From Arthrobacter sp. efr-133-TYG-118 (lineage in GTDB: Bacteria > Actinomycetota > Actinomycetes > Actinomycetales > Micrococcaceae), in assembly GCF_030209755.1 (NCBI RefSeq), contig NZ_JARVRH010000010.1, forward strand, positions 124,001 through 188,000: DNA of 64,000 nucleotides, given 5' to 3'. Under the pieces are notes generated by a model. The model ran no database searches, was not told the DNA's origin, and saw nothing but the letters and a program-made list of their open reading frames with translations. Each line of letters starts with the position of its first letter. Position 1 is the first letter of the stretch. A program made the translations under genes and the position numbers. Positions 1 to 11,535 of the stretch are shown piece by piece.

Positions 1-669
1 ATCGACGGCGCCTGGTCCCGCGAACTCTGCGGTGGCACCCATGTGGCGAACACCTCCCTCATCGGGAGCCTATCGCTGCTCGGCGAACAGTCCGTCGGTT
101 CGGGAAACCGCCGCGTGGAAGCCTTCGTCGGCCTTGACGCCTTCCGGCACCTCGCAGCCGAGCGCGCCTTGGTCACCGAGCTCACGGAAATGCTCAAGGT
201 CCCCTCGGGCCAGTTGGCAGACCGGATCTCCAGCACCTTGGCCAAGCTCAAGGCGACGGAAAAGGAACTCGACCGCCTCCGTAAGGAACAGCTGACGGCA
301 GCCGCCGCGAACCTCGTTGCCACGGCCCGGGATGCCGCAGGCGTCCGGGTAGTGGCGCACGACGCCGGCCAGGTCGGGGGAGCGGACGACCTCCGCAGCC
401 TCGCCATGGACCTGCGCAGCCGGCTCGGCTCCGACGCTTCCACGGTTGCCGTAGCCGGTGTCAGCAACGACCGTCCCGTCATCATCGTGGCCACCAACGA
501 GGCAGCGCGTGAAGCGGGCGTCAAGGCAGGCGCCCTCGTCCGCGTGGCCGCGGGAATCCTCGGCGGCGGCGGTGGCGGCAAGGACGATGTCGCCCAAGGC
601 GGCGGAACCGACGCCGCGAAGATCGCACCGGCCCTTGCGGCCGTTGTGGACGCGATCGCCAAGCGCTGA
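1..669 (+). CDS. alaS: Alanyl-tRNA synthetase, C-terminal part (5' end outside window)
   Basis: Charges tRNA-Ala with alanine in the cytoplasm and edits mischarged Ser/Gly-tRNA. Only the last 222 residues are in the window, and the frame is open from base 1. The visible part begins in the editing (SAD) domain: residues 8-14 read ELCGGTH, the zinc-binding CxxxH signature of AlaRS. It continues through a charged helical segment and ends in the Gly-rich C-Ala (DHHA1-like) domain, where GGGGGGK is followed by the usual short helix to the stop. The next gene, ruvX, begins 2 bases after the stop, as in many actinobacteria where alaS, ruvX, mltG and aroE are adjacent. Identification is secure from the CGGTH motif and this context. 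An ATG-like start inside this frame is irrelevant because the gene begins upstream of the window. Confidence 0.96.
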   Translation: MDGAWSRELCGGTHVANTSLIGSLSLLGEQSVGSGNRRVEAFVGLDAFRHLAAERALVTELTEMLKVPSGQLADRISSTLAKLKATEKELDRLRKEQLTAAAANLVATARDAAGVRVVAHDAGQVGGADDLRSLAMDLRSRLGSDASTVAVAGVSNDRPVIIVATNEAAREAGVKAGALVRVAAGILGGGGGGKDDVAQGGGTDAAKIAPALAAVVDAIAKR

Positions 670-671
670 TT

Positions 672-1262
672 TTGGAGGCCACTGCGAGCAACGACGACTA
701 CCCCCGGGGCATCAAACTGGGGGTGGACGTCGGCACCGTCCGTGTGGGAGTTGCCATCTGCGACCCGGACGGGATCCTGGCCACGCCGTTCAAGACGGTA
801 AGCCGGGACGCCAAGAAGAATTCCGACGTCGGGGTCATTGTCCGGCACGTCGCGGAGCTCGCCGTAGTCCAGATCTTCGTCGGGCTGCCGCGCACGATGA
901 AGGGTGAGGAACACGCTTCTGCCGTTATGGCTACCGACTACGCGGAGTTGCTGGCAACCCACTTGCAGCGCCGCGGACTCGACGTTCCAGTCAACATGGT
1001 GGACGAGCGGCTCAGTACCGTGACGGCCCACCGCAATCTCCATGAAGCTGGCATGAGCAGCAAGGATCATCGTAAAGTGGTGGATCAGGTTGCCGCTGCC
1101 GGAATTCTGCAGCACGCGATCGACATGCAAAAAGCCAGAGGTGCGGATGTGGGCAGGCGCGTGCAGGCGCCCATGCCACCCCAACACATTGACGGTGCCA
1201 GTGCGCCGCTGCCGGCCTCCGGCATTGATCCACACTCTCCAACGAGGGGAAGACAATTGTGA
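672..1262 (+). CDS. ruvX: RuvX/YqgF family Holliday junction resolvase-like protein
   Basis: RNase H-fold nuclease of the YqgF family, linked to pre-16S rRNA 5' processing and formerly called a putative Holliday junction resolvase. The 196-residue protein has the expected acidic residues: D19 in the N-terminal GVDVGTVRVG strand, the VDERLS motif at 110-115, and D138 near KVVDQVAA. The N-terminal core must begin upstream of residue 16, so the TTG start at 672 is the only suitable start after the alaS stop. The GGAGG at 674-678 lies inside the first codons and cannot serve it. The C-terminal 40 residues are Pro/Ala/His-rich and extend past the usual family length of about 140-160. Its stop overlaps the GTG of mltG by 4 bases. 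Confidence 0.93.
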   Translation: MEATASNDDYPRGIKLGVDVGTVRVGVAICDPDGILATPFKTVSRDAKKNSDVGVIVRHVAELAVVQIFVGLPRTMKGEEHASAVMATDYAELLATHLQRRGLDVPVNMVDERLSTVTAHRNLHEAGMSSKDHRKVVDQVAAAGILQHAIDMQKARGADVGRRVQAPMPPQHIDGASAPLPASGIDPHSPTRGRQL

Positions 1263-2920
1263 GCCCGGTCAACAACGACCCCTCCAACGACGCAGCAGAA
1301 GGCCGAAACCGGCCCCTGACTCGTCGTGAAATCCGTGCCAGGGAACGCTTCCTGGAGACGCAGAACCAGGAGGTACTGCCACCACCTGTGCCTGTCCACT
1401 TTGAACCTGTCGCAGTCCCGAAGCCACAGCCTGCATATGTCCCGGACTACGCATCGGCCGCCCCGGACGCGGGCATCCACGCTACTGACTTCCACGACGA
1501 CGGCGTTCTCAACGAAACCGCTCCTTCGCATGCCGCGCCTTCGCACGGCGAAACGGTTCAGCCCGACGAGGACGTTCGGCAGCACGATGCTTCGCATGAC
1601 GACCTCCTGCAGCACGCTGACACCGTGCAGCCAGACGTCGAGCACTACGACGTGGTGCATCCAGACATTGTTGAGCACGATGCTTTGCACGATGACTCTG
1701 TTCACAGCTACGACGTCGCCCACGGTGACGAGTTCCACGAACTGCAGGCCCATGCCGACGGTTTTGAGCACCACGATTCCCAGTTCGACTTCGAAGTCCA
1801 TCATGAGCACGACGCCCATGACCTCATGGCAGCTGCGACTCCTGTGCCAAAGGTTCCCTCGAAGAAGGTCCGCAGGCGCCGTCGTCTTCTCGCGCTGCTG
1901 CTCACCCTCACAGTGTTCGTCGCGGCGGTTGCCGTTGGGGCGCAGTTCCTGAAGCCACTGCTCGGGATGGACAAGGTCAGCGACTACCCCGGCCCGGGTA
2001 CGGGCTCGGTCACCATCACTGTGGCCCCGGGCTCCGGCCCCAAACTTGTCGCGACCAACCTTCAGAGCCAGCACGTCATTGCCGACGCGGATTCTTTCGT
2101 GGCGGCTTTCACTGCTGCCGGGGGTGAACTCTCACCCGGTGATTTCACCTTCAAAACGGAAATGAAGAACTCCGATGCGGTGAATGTGCTCCTCGGCAAG
2201 GATTCTTCCAAGGTCATGTATTTCGCGCTGAGTGCAGGATTGCGTATCGGTGAATCCCTTGATGCGATCTCCAAGGGCTCGGGCATACCTTTGTCCGAAT
2301 TGAAGGCGCTCAGCGACTCGCCGGCCCAGTTTGGCATCCCTGCCCCGGCAAAGAACCTGGAAGGCTTCCTGGCACCGGGGGAGTACCGTTTCCCCCTTGG
2401 AACGCCTGCCAAGGACATCCTCCAGAAGCTCGTCACGGCCACCACCGACGAGCTCAAGGCCCAGGGCGTCACGGATCCCGCCAAGCAGTACCAGGCCATC
2501 ACGGTGGCCAGCATCGTGCAGGCTGAAGGCGGCCAGGCCGACTACGGCAACGTGGCTGGCGCCATCTACAACAGGCTCAAGCCGGGCAACACCGAGACGA
2601 ACGGGCTCATCCAGTCGGATGCCACGGTTACCTACGGCCTGGGCACCAAGACCTTCCACCTGACCGATGCCCAGAAGGCTGACAAGAGCAACCCCTACAA
2701 CACCTACGCGAACGTGGGGCTTCCGGTCGGGCCCATTGGTTCACCAGGCAAGACGGCGATCGATGCTGCCGCGAAGCCGACAGCCAACAATTACCTTTAC
2801 TGGGTAACCATCAACCTCGACACCAAGGAAACCAAGTTCTCCAGCACGCTGGCGGAACACCTCAAGTACGTTGACCAGTACAACGCGTGGTGTGCGGCCA
2901 ACGCGGGACGGTGCGTGTGA
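1259..2920 (+). CDS. mltG: Endolytic murein transglycosylase MltG with His-rich N-terminal region
   Basis: Membrane-bound lytic transglycosylase that cleaves nascent glycan strands and helps set peptidoglycan strand length. The GTG start overlaps the ruvX stop as GTGA. The order is: a cytoplasmic N-terminal region of about 200 residues, a basic stop-transfer (KKVRRRRR, 202-209), one transmembrane segment (about 209-230), then an extracytoplasmic YceG fold. The catalytic glutamate is E423 in ASIVQAEGG, and LEGFLAPGEY (367-376) is the family substrate-site motif. The cytoplasmic part is odd: residues 74-187 contain 21 histidines interspersed with Asp/Glu and recurring HDD, VHPD and EHH patterns. 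E. coli MltG (about 340 residues) has no such region. The gene is translationally coupled to aroE downstream. Confidence 0.95.
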   Translation: MSPVNNDPSNDAAEGRNRPLTRREIRARERFLETQNQEVLPPPVPVHFEPVAVPKPQPAYVPDYASAAPDAGIHATDFHDDGVLNETAPSHAAPSHGETVQPDEDVRQHDASHDDLLQHADTVQPDVEHYDVVHPDIVEHDALHDDSVHSYDVAHGDEFHELQAHADGFEHHDSQFDFEVHHEHDAHDLMAAATPVPKVPSKKVRRRRRLLALLLTLTVFVAAVAVGAQFLKPLLGMDKVSDYPGPGTGSVTITVAPGSGPKLVATNLQSQHVIADADSFVAAFTAAGGELSPGDFTFKTEMKNSDAVNVLLGKDSSKVMYFALSAGLRIGESLDAISKGSGIPLSELKALSDSPAQFGIPAPAKNLEGFLAPGEYRFPLGTPAKDILQKLVTATTDELKAQGVTDPAKQYQAITVASIVQAEGGQADYGNVAGAIYNRLKPGNTETNGLIQSDATVTYGLGTKTFHLTDAQKADKSNPYNTYANVGLPVGPIGSPGKTAIDAAAKPTANNYLYWVTINLDTKETKFSSTLAEHLKYVDQYNAWCAANAGRCV

Positions 2921-3786
2921 GTAGACGTGCTGCCGTCCTGGGGCACCCCATCAGCCACTCGAAGTCACCAGCACTCCACCGCGCGGCCTATGCGAAGCTC
3001 GGGCTCGACATCGAATACTCGGCGATCGACGTAACAGTTGAGCGGCTCCCGGCCTTCATGGCGGGCCTTGAGGCCGGCGACGACTGGTGCGGTTTGTCGG
3101 TTACCATGCCGCTCAAGACCGCCATGGTGGACGAAGTCGACGAGGTCCGCGGAGCCGGCGCGTACTTGGGTGTCATCAACACGGTTGCGTTTGAAGACAC
3201 CGGGCACGGCGTGCGGCGGGTCGGCCACAACACGGATGTGGCCGGCATCGTGGAAGCCGTGAGGAATGCAGGAGTCACAGAGCAGCCGAACTCCGCGATC
3301 CTTGGTGGCGGCGGGACATCCGCAGCGGCTATTGCAGCGCTCCGCGAGCTCGGCTCGAAACACGTTGACATCTTCGTGCGCGACGCCGGACGGGCCGCCG
3401 AGGCGAAAGCCGCGGCAGCCGCCGTCGGGCTTTCCATTCACCTCCGGCCGCTGGCCGAAGCCGCTGAAGGCATGGCGGGAGCCGATCTGGTGATCTCCAC
3501 GCTTCCGCCGCGGGCAGCGGACGGCATCGCGGCGCAGCTCGAGCAGCTTCCCGACGCCGACAAAGTTCCCCACGATAACTGGGGTGTCCTGCTCGATGTC
3601 GCCTACGATCCTTGGCCCAGCCGCATTGCCGAAGCATGGCATTCGCGGGGTGGAGTAGTGGTTCCGGGACTGGAGATGTTGCTCTACCAAGCCGTGGAGC
3701 AGATCCGTTTGTTTTCCGGAACCGACGTCACCGCCGATGTCATAGATGTGATGTGTGACTCAGTCGGGCTTCCCCGGCGGGTCTAG
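2917..3786 (+). CDS. aroE: Shikimate dehydrogenase
   Basis: NADP-dependent reduction of 3-dehydroshikimate to shikimate, fourth step of the shikimate pathway. The chosen GTG overlaps the mltG stop as GTGA, giving 289 residues. Upstream in-frame GTGs at 2887 and 2911 would only add mltG-overlapping sequence. Shikimate-binding motifs are [12 protein letters not shown] (10-21), TMPLK with the catalytic Lys67, and NTD (105-107, catalytic Asp107). The dinucleotide-binding loop is GGGGTS (130-135). The C-terminal [12 protein letters not shown] is typical of the family. The gene is second in the mltG-aroE-aroC-aroK-aroB block, so four pathway enzymes are co-transcribed. Confidence 0.96.
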   Translation: MSRRAAVLGHPISHSKSPALHRAAYAKLGLDIEYSAIDVTVERLPAFMAGLEAGDDWCGLSVTMPLKTAMVDEVDEVRGAGAYLGVINTVAFEDTGHGVRRVGHNTDVAGIVEAVRNAGVTEQPNSAILGGGGTSAAAIAALRELGSKHVDIFVRDAGRAAEAKAAAAAVGLSIHLRPLAEAAEGMAGADLVISTLPPRAADGIAAQLEQLPDADKVPHDNWGVLLDVAYDPWPSRIAEAWHSRGGVVVPGLEMLLYQAVEQIRLFSGTDVTADVIDVMCDSVGLPRRV

Positions 3787-3815
3787 TAAGGGCCTTACAT
3801 GGCAGGATTGGATAT

Positions 3816-5014
3816 ATGTTGCGTTGGTTGACTGCCGGTGAATCCCATGGCCCGGCACTGCTCGGAATTATTGAAGGCGTCCCCGCCGGTGTGGAACTCA
3901 CCAGCGAGGAAATACGCGACGCCTTGGCGCGTCGCCGTCTCGGCTATGGCCGCGGCGCCCGGATGAAGTTCGAGCAGGACGAAGTGAGCATCCTTGGCGG
4001 CGTCAGGCACGGCGTGACGCAGGGCGGTCCCGTCGCGGTCCAGATCGGCAACACCGAATGGCCCAAATGGGAGCAGATCATGTCTGCCGACCCCGTGGAT
4101 CCCGCGCTTCTCGCAGACCAAGCCCGGAACGCGCCGTTGACCCGTCCGCGGCCCGGCCATGCAGATTTCACCGGCATGCAGAAGTACGGGTTCCCTGAGG
4201 CCCGCCCTGTCCTGGAACGCGCCAGCGCCCGGGAAACTGCCACGCGTGTCGCTTTGGGTACGGTTGCTTCGCAATTCCTGAAGCAGCTTGGCATCGAGCT
4301 CGTGAGCCACACGGTGTCCATCGCGAGCGTGACCGTGCCCGAGGGCCGTCCACTGCCTCTGCCGTCCGACGTCCTGGCCCTCGATGCCGATCCTTTGCGT
4401 TGCTTCGATCGAGAAACCTCGGACGCCATGGTGGCTGAGGTCGACGCGGCACACAAGGAAGGCGAGACCCTCGGCGGTGTTGTCGAAGTTCTGGCCTACG
4501 GTCTTCCCCCTGGACTCGGAAGCTACGTGCACTGGGACCGTCGCCTCGACTCCCGCCTGGCTGCTGCCCTGATGGGGATCCAGGCGATCAAGGGCGTCGA
4601 AGTCGGCGACGGCTTCTTGACCGCGGCACGCCGCGGCTCCGCCGCGCACGATGAGATCGTCAAGGACGAGACCGGCCGGATCGTCCGCAGGACCAACCGT
4701 GCCGGTGGCATTGAAGGTGGCATGAGCATCGGCGAAGTCCTGCGTGTCCGCGCCGCAATGAAGCCCATCGCCACCGTCCCGCGTGCATTGAAGACCATCG
4801 ACGTCAGCACCGGTGAGGCGGCCAAGGCGCACCACCAGCGCTCCGACGTCTGTGCCGTTCCGGCGGCGGGTGTCGTGGCCGAGGCCATGGTCGCCCTGGT
4901 GTTGGCCGAGGCCGTTGCTGAGAAGTTCGGCGGTGACTCGGTCGCCGAGACGGCTCGGAACCTTCGGGGTTACCTGGACAGCATCCCGGCAACCCTGGAC
5001 TCGGTCGGCCACTA

Positions 5015-5015
<1 letters not shown>
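3816..5015 (+). CDS. aroC: Chorismate synthase
   Basis: Converts 5-enolpyruvylshikimate-3-phosphate to chorismate using reduced FMN, the last step of the shikimate pathway. The 399-residue protein starts at ATG 3816 and shows the family signatures GESHGP (8-13), [12 protein letters not shown] near residue 45, RPGHAD (about 113-118) and [10 protein letters not shown]. The C-terminal region contains the expected [14 protein letters not shown] segment (residues near 330-345). It is separated from aroE by 29 bases, and its TAG stop overlaps the GTG start of aroK by one base. Gene order (aroE, aroC, aroK, aroB) is normal for Arthrobacter and relatives. Confidence 0.97.
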
Positions 5016-7187
<2,172 letters not shown>

Positions 7188-7221
7188 CAAGGGCGGGGGC
7201 AGGCACCCCGCATTTTGCCGG

Positions 7222-7227
7222 TAGAAT
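7222..7227 (+). promoter_or_regulatory. Possible -10 element for efp
   Basis: TAGAAT lies about 130 bases before the efp start in the 168-base gap after the TPR gene. No good -35 hexamer stands 16-18 bases upstream, so this is only a candidate. Confidence 0.25.
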
Positions 7228-7355
7228 GGACTTTGGATTTTTGATAAATACGCGCTGGCTGCCTTCAAGGCATGCCTGCTTGGCATAGTCGGCTGGAAGC
7301 TAAACCAGTAGCTAAAGCAGTAGCTAGCACCAGTGAGAGAAACCAGAGGATACTA

Positions 7356-7919
7356 GTGGCAACCACAAATGACATCAAGAACGGAACCGTGCTGAAGCTC
7401 GAGGGCCAGCTCTGGAACATCATTGAGTTCCAGCACGTCAAGCCGGGCAAGGGCGGCGCGTTCGTGCGCACGAAGATGCGCAACGTCATGTCGGGCAAGG
7501 TGGTCGACAAGACCTTCAACGCCGGCCTCAAGATCGAAACTGCCACGGTTGACCGCCGCGATTACCAGTACCTGTACCAGGACGGCGCGGACTTCGTCTT
7601 CATGGACACCCAGGACTTCGACCAGATCACGGTTTCCGGTGCCACGGTAGGCGACGCCACCAACTTCATGCTGGAAAACCAGATGGTCAACATTGCCATC
7701 CACGAGGGCACTCCGCTCTACATCGAACTGCCCCCGAGCGTTGTCCTTGAAATCACCTACACCGAGCCGGGCCTGCAGGGCGACCGCTCCTCGGCTGGAA
7801 CCAAGCCAGCTACCCTTGAGACCGGCTACGAGATCCAGGTGCCCCTGTTCGTTGAGAACAACACCAAGGTCAAGGTAGACACTCGCGACGGCAGCTACCT
7901 GGGCCGGGTCAACGACTAG
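7356..7919 (+). CDS. efp: Translation elongation factor P
   Basis: Binds between the ribosomal P and E sites and relieves stalling at polyproline stretches. The 187-residue protein has the three beta-barrel domains of EF-P. The tip of domain I reads KPGKGGAF (29-36), with Lys32 at the position that is modified in other bacteria. No epmA/epmB-like or ymfI-like modification gene is nearby, so modification state is unknown. The GTG at 7356 is chosen because AGAGGA (7345-7350) sits 5 bases upstream and [10 protein letters not shown] is the conventional N-terminus. The frame is open further upstream but without homology-like sequence. Its TAG overlaps the GTG of nusB by one base. Confidence 0.96.
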   Translation: MATTNDIKNGTVLKLEGQLWNIIEFQHVKPGKGGAFVRTKMRNVMSGKVVDKTFNAGLKIETATVDRRDYQYLYQDGADFVFMDTQDFDQITVSGATVGDATNFMLENQMVNIAIHEGTPLYIELPPSVVLEITYTEPGLQGDRSSAGTKPATLETGYEIQVPLFVENNTKVKVDTRDGSYLGRVND

Positions 7920-8329
7920 TGAGCGCCCGTGGTAAGGCCCGTAGCAGGGCCCTCGAGGTACTGTTCGAGGCGGAGCAGCGTTCCGCTTCCGCTTTCGAGG
8001 TCTTGAAGGCCCGCCGGGAAATGACCGACCTCGTGGTCAACCCGTACACGATGGACATCGTGGAGGGCGTGGTTGCCATGCAGCCCACCATCGACGAGTT
8101 CCTGCAGACCTACGCCCAAGGCTGGACCTTGGAGCGGATGCCTGCGGTCGACCGCATCATCCTGCGGATCGGCGCCTGGGAACTCCTCTACAACGACGAC
8201 GTTCCGGACGGCGTAGCCGTCAGCGAAGCGGTGGCACTGGCCAAGGTCATGTCCACCGACGAATCTCCTGCGTTCATCAACGGCCTCCTTGGACGGTTGC
8301 AGACGTTGAAGCCTTCCCTGCTCGCGTAG
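7919..8329 (+). CDS. nusB: Transcription antitermination factor NusB
   Basis: RNA-binding all-helical protein that, with S10 (NusE), binds boxA and supports rRNA antitermination. The 136-residue length is normal. Recognisable segments are ARSRALEVLFEAEQR at the N-terminus, WTLERMPAVDRIILRIGAWELLY in the middle, and the C-terminal PDGVAVSEAVALAK...FINGLLGRL. The GTG start shares a base with the efp stop. The efp-nusB pair just ahead of the pyr operon is common in actinobacteria. Confidence 0.96.
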   Translation: MSARGKARSRALEVLFEAEQRSASAFEVLKARREMTDLVVNPYTMDIVEGVVAMQPTIDEFLQTYAQGWTLERMPAVDRIILRIGAWELLYNDDVPDGVAVSEAVALAKVMSTDESPAFINGLLGRLQTLKPSLLA

Positions 8330-8344
8330 GCGGCATTGGAAGGA

Positions 8345-8418
8345 TCAGCCCAACTGACTGGCACTTAAGGTCGTTATGAGCCTTCATAACGACATCTGCT
8401 GCCAGTCAGTTGGGCTGA
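8345..8418. repeat. Nested 74-bp palindrome between nusB and pyrR
   Basis: The outer arms 8345-8363 and 8400-8418 are perfect reverse complements (19 bp, core CCCAACTGACTGGCA). Inside them lies a second perfect inverted repeat, GTCGTTATGA (8370-8379) with TCATAACGAC (8384-8393) around a 4-base loop. It could fold as a long interrupted hairpin on either strand. It lacks a T-run, so it is not a classic intrinsic terminator, though it would separate nusB from the pyr operon. Its form suggests a dispersed repetitive palindromic element; no second copy is in this window. Confidence 0.85.
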
Positions 8419-8551
8419 ACTCAAGAGACCCCGGGGCAGCCGAACATCGCCTGCATGACTGTGAGCTAAAACGCATTGCCCTGGCCCGGAGCGCGCCAGC
8501 CGGGCGCCGCCCCTGTGGTAATTTTGAAGAGCAAATGTTCCTTTTTTAATT

Positions 8552-8567
8552 CCGTCCCGTGAGGCGG
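8552..8567 (+). promoter_or_regulatory. Candidate PyrR-binding RNA loop ahead of pyrR
   Basis: TCCCGTGAGG (8555-8564) matches the PyrR binding-loop consensus UCCNGNGAGG and is closed by a CCG/CGG stem (8552-8554 with 8565-8567). It lies just before the GGGGAGA ribosome-binding site (8573-8579) of pyrR. UMP- or UTP-bound PyrR would therefore probably block translation initiation rather than act through a terminator, since no terminator is seen between the loop and the gene. This mode is known for mycobacterial pyrR; here it is inferred. Confidence 0.65.
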
Positions 8568-8585
8568 GGAAAGGGGAGACGAGCG

Positions 8586-9167
8586 ATGACTGAAGTCACT
8601 GCGCCGGTGCCGTCCCGGGTTGTTCTCAACCACGCGGACATCGACCGTGCGCTCACTCGTATCGCCCACGAGATCCTCGAAGCCAACAAGGGTTCCCAGG
8701 ATCTGGTTCTTTTGGGCATCCCACGCCGCGGTTATCCGCTAGCCGTGCGGCTGGCGGACAAAATCGCCGCCGCGGATCCGTCCGTCAACGCCTCCGCAAT
8801 TGTCGGCCAGCTGGATGTCACCATGTTCCGTGACGATCTTTCCCATCAGCCCGCAAGGCCTCCTTACCCCACCAGGCTGCCGTTGTCCGGAATCGACAAC
8901 AAGGTTGTTGTCCTCATCGATGACGTCCTGTACTCGGGCCGCACCATCCGGGCAGCCCTCGATGCGATCATCGACCTCGGCAGGCCGCGCATCGTCCGCC
9001 TGGCCGTCCTCGTGGACCGCGGGCACCGCGAGCTGCCGATCCGCGCGGACCACGTCGGCAAGAACCTGCCGACGTCCTCCTCGGAAAAAGTCCGGGTCCA
9101 CCTTGAAGAATTCGATTCGGTGGACGGCCAGCCGATCAATGAAGTAGTTATCGAGGCAGGCGCATGA
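8586..9167 (+). CDS. pyrR: Bifunctional pyr operon regulator / uracil phosphoribosyltransferase PyrR
   Basis: Binds pyr leader RNA when UMP or UTP is abundant and lowers pyr expression; it also has uracil phosphoribosyltransferase activity. The 193-residue protein carries the PRPP-binding signature [14 protein letters not shown] (107-120), and basic RNA-binding residues such as GIPRRGY (44-50) and RPPYPTRLP. The ATG at 8586 follows GGGGAGA with good spacing. An upstream in-frame GTG would read through the RNA loop and is rejected. The stop overlaps the pyrB start as ATGA. As first gene of the pyr operon it would autoregulate the whole unit. Confidence 0.96.
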   Translation: MTEVTAPVPSRVVLNHADIDRALTRIAHEILEANKGSQDLVLLGIPRRGYPLAVRLADKIAAADPSVNASAIVGQLDVTMFRDDLSHQPARPPYPTRLPLSGIDNKVVVLIDDVLYSGRTIRAALDAIIDLGRPRIVRLAVLVDRGHRELPIRADHVGKNLPTSSSEKVRVHLEEFDSVDGQPINEVVIEAGA

Positions 9168-10177
9168 AACACCTGCTCTCCACCGAGAACCTGAGTGCCG
9201 CGAACGCCATCCGGATCCTGGACACCGCCGAAGAGATGGCGGCGGTAGGGGACCGGGAGGTCAAGAAGCTGCCCGCCCTGCGCGGCCGCACAGTGGTCAA
9301 CCTCTTCTTCGAAGACTCCACCCGCACGCGCATTTCCTTCGAGGCCGCAGCGAAGCGGCTCTCCGCCGACGTGATCAACTTCGCCGCCAAGGGTTCATCG
9401 GTGTCGAAAGGCGAGTCCCTCAAGGACACCGCGCAGACCCTCGCAGCCATGGGGGCCGATGCGGTAGTCATCCGCCACTGGGCTTCCGGGGCGCCGCACC
9501 GCCTGGCTGCCACCGATTGGATCGACGCTGCCGTCATCAACGCCGGGGACGGCACCCATGAACACCCCACACAGGCCCTCCTGGACGCGTTCACCATGCG
9601 CAGACACTGGTCCAAGTTGCACGGCTCGGCGTCGACGGGCGCCGACCTCACGGGTATGCGCGTCGCTATCGCCGGCGACGTCCTGCACTCACGCGTCGCG
9701 CGCTCCAACGTGTGGCTACTGCGCACTCTTGGAGCGGAAGTAACGCTCGTGGCTCCGCCCACATTGCTGCCGATCGGCGTCGAACACTGGCCTTGCAAGG
9801 TCAGCTACAACCTCGACGAGACCCTCGAAGCCGGAGTGGATGCCATGATGATGCTGCGCGTCCAGGGTGAGCGTATGAACGCTTCCTTCTTCCCCTCCAC
9901 CCGCGAGTATTCCCGGCGCTGGGGCTTCGACGATGCCCGCCTCCGCGCCCTCGACGAACTCGGGCTCAAGGACACCATCATCATGCACCCGGGCCCCATG
10001 AACCGCGGGCTGGAAATTTCTTCCGCCGCCGCCGATTCGCCGCGCTCCACTGTCCTGGCCCAGGTCCGGAACGGCGTGTCGGTCCGGATGGCCGCGCTGT
10101 ACCTGCTGCTCTCGGGGGATTCCCGTGAAGCCGCCCCCACGCCGGGCTCCGCCCGTTCCGATAAGGAGAGCAACTGA
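9164..10177 (+). CDS. pyrB: Aspartate carbamoyltransferase, catalytic subunit
   Basis: Condenses carbamoyl phosphate with aspartate, the committed step of pyrimidine synthesis. The 337-residue protein shows the carbamoyl-phosphate loop FFEDSTRTR (48-56), the [13 protein letters not shown] loop, HPTQALLD, and the C-terminal HPGPMNRG. The last 20 residues form a Ser/Pro/Glu-rich tail ([16 protein letters not shown]). No pyrI regulatory subunit accompanies it. The start overlaps pyrR and the stop overlaps the pyrC start (TGATG). Confidence 0.96.
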   Translation: MKHLLSTENLSAANAIRILDTAEEMAAVGDREVKKLPALRGRTVVNLFFEDSTRTRISFEAAAKRLSADVINFAAKGSSVSKGESLKDTAQTLAAMGADAVVIRHWASGAPHRLAATDWIDAAVINAGDGTHEHPTQALLDAFTMRRHWSKLHGSASTGADLTGMRVAIAGDVLHSRVARSNVWLLRTLGAEVTLVAPPTLLPIGVEHWPCKVSYNLDETLEAGVDAMMMLRVQGERMNASFFPSTREYSRRWGFDDARLRALDELGLKDTIIMHPGPMNRGLEISSAAADSPRSTVLAQVRNGVSVRMAALYLLLSGDSREAAPTPGSARSDKESN

Positions 10178-11535
10178 TGACCGAGACCGCAACAGGCACA
10201 GCAAGCGGTGTCTACTTGATCCGCGGCGCGGCCATCCTGGGTGGCGACGCCGAGGACCTGCTGATCCGCGACGGGGTCATCGCTGAGCGCGGCGCCGGCC
10301 TTTCCGCCGAAGGTGCCACCGTGATCGAGGCCGCCGGCCTCGTGGCACTTCCCGGCATGGTCGACATCCACACCCACTTGCGTGAACCCGGCCGCGAAGA
10401 CGCGGAAACCGTGGAAACGGGTACCCGCGCCGCAGCCCTTGGCGGCTACACCGCGGTCCACGCCATGGCCAACAGCAACCCCGTGGCGGACACGGCCGGC
10501 GTCGTCGAGCAAGTCCACAGCCTGGGCCGCGCCGCCGGATGGGTGGATGTGCGTCCGGTGGGTGCCGTCACGGTCGGGCTCGCCGGCGAGCAGCTCGCCG
10601 AACTCGGCGCCATGGCCGACTCGCGCGCCCAGGTCAGGGTCTTCTCCGATGACGGTATCTGCGTCCACGATCCCGTGCTGATGCGCCGCGCCCTCGAGTA
10701 CGTCAAAGCGTTCGACGGCGTCGTTGCCCAGCACGCCCAGGAACCCCGCCTCACCGCGGGAGCCCAGATGAACGAGGGCGCCGTTTCCGCGGTTCTCGGC
10801 CTGGCCGGTTGGCCCGCGGTCGCCGAGGAGAGCATCATCGCCAGGGACGTCCTCCTGGCCCAGCATGTCGGCTCGCGCCTCCACGTCTGCCATGTATCCA
10901 CCGCCGGATCGGTGGAGATCGTCCGCTGGGCCAAGGAACGGGGGATCAACGTCACCGCCGAGGTCACCCCCCACCACTTGTTGCTCACCGACGAACTGGT
11001 CCGCAGCTACGACCCCGTCTACAAAGTCAACCCTCCCTTGCGTACCGACGCGGATGTCCAGGCGCTCCGTGCCGGGCTCGCAGACGGCACCATCGACGTC
11101 GTCGGCACGGACCACGCCCCGCATCCGAGCGAGCACAAGGAGTGCGAGTGGGCCCAGGCCGCGATGGGCATGACGGGGCTGGAGACTGCCTTGTCGGTAG
11201 TCCAGGAAACGATGATCGAAACCGGGCTCATGACGTGGGCCGACTTCGCCCGCGTCACATCCACAGTGCCCGCGGCCATTGGCCGCGTGGCAGACCAGGG
11301 ACGTCCGCTCGACGCCGGCGAGCCTGCCAACGTGATCCTCGTGGACCCGGCTGCCCGGTGGACGGTGGATCCGCATAAGATGGCGACCATGGGCCGGAAC
11401 TCACCCTTTGCGGGCAAAGAGCTGCCGGGCGCAGTCGTCGCCACCTTCTTCAAGGGCCACCCGACCGTACTGGACGGCAAGCTCAACACGCCGTACCGCT
11501 ACGCAGCGGATCCTGCCGGCGCCGGCAGCAACTGA
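10177..11535 (+). CDS. pyrC: Dihydroorotase
   Basis: Zinc amidohydrolase that cyclises carbamoyl aspartate to dihydroorotate. The 452-residue length and the DIHTHLREPG motif (63-72, His65 and His67 as metal ligands) place it in the class I dihydroorotases. Further marks are HVSTAGS, the EVTPHHL histidines, the catalytic Asp in GTDHAPHPSEHKE, and the C-terminal SPFAGKELPG. It is coupled to pyrB upstream, and its stop shares bases with the start of the next membrane-protein gene. Confidence 0.96.
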   Translation: MTETATGTASGVYLIRGAAILGGDAEDLLIRDGVIAERGAGLSAEGATVIEAAGLVALPGMVDIHTHLREPGREDAETVETGTRAAALGGYTAVHAMANSNPVADTAGVVEQVHSLGRAAGWVDVRPVGAVTVGLAGEQLAELGAMADSRAQVRVFSDDGICVHDPVLMRRALEYVKAFDGVVAQHAQEPRLTAGAQMNEGAVSAVLGLAGWPAVAEESIIARDVLLAQHVGSRLHVCHVSTAGSVEIVRWAKERGINVTAEVTPHHLLLTDELVRSYDPVYKVNPPLRTDADVQALRAGLADGTIDVVGTDHAPHPSEHKECEWAQAAMGMTGLETALSVVQETMIETGLMTWADFARVTSTVPAAIGRVADQGRPLDAGEPANVILVDPAARWTVDPHKMATMGRNSPFAGKELPGAVVATFFKGHPTVLDGKLNTPYRYAADPAGAGSN

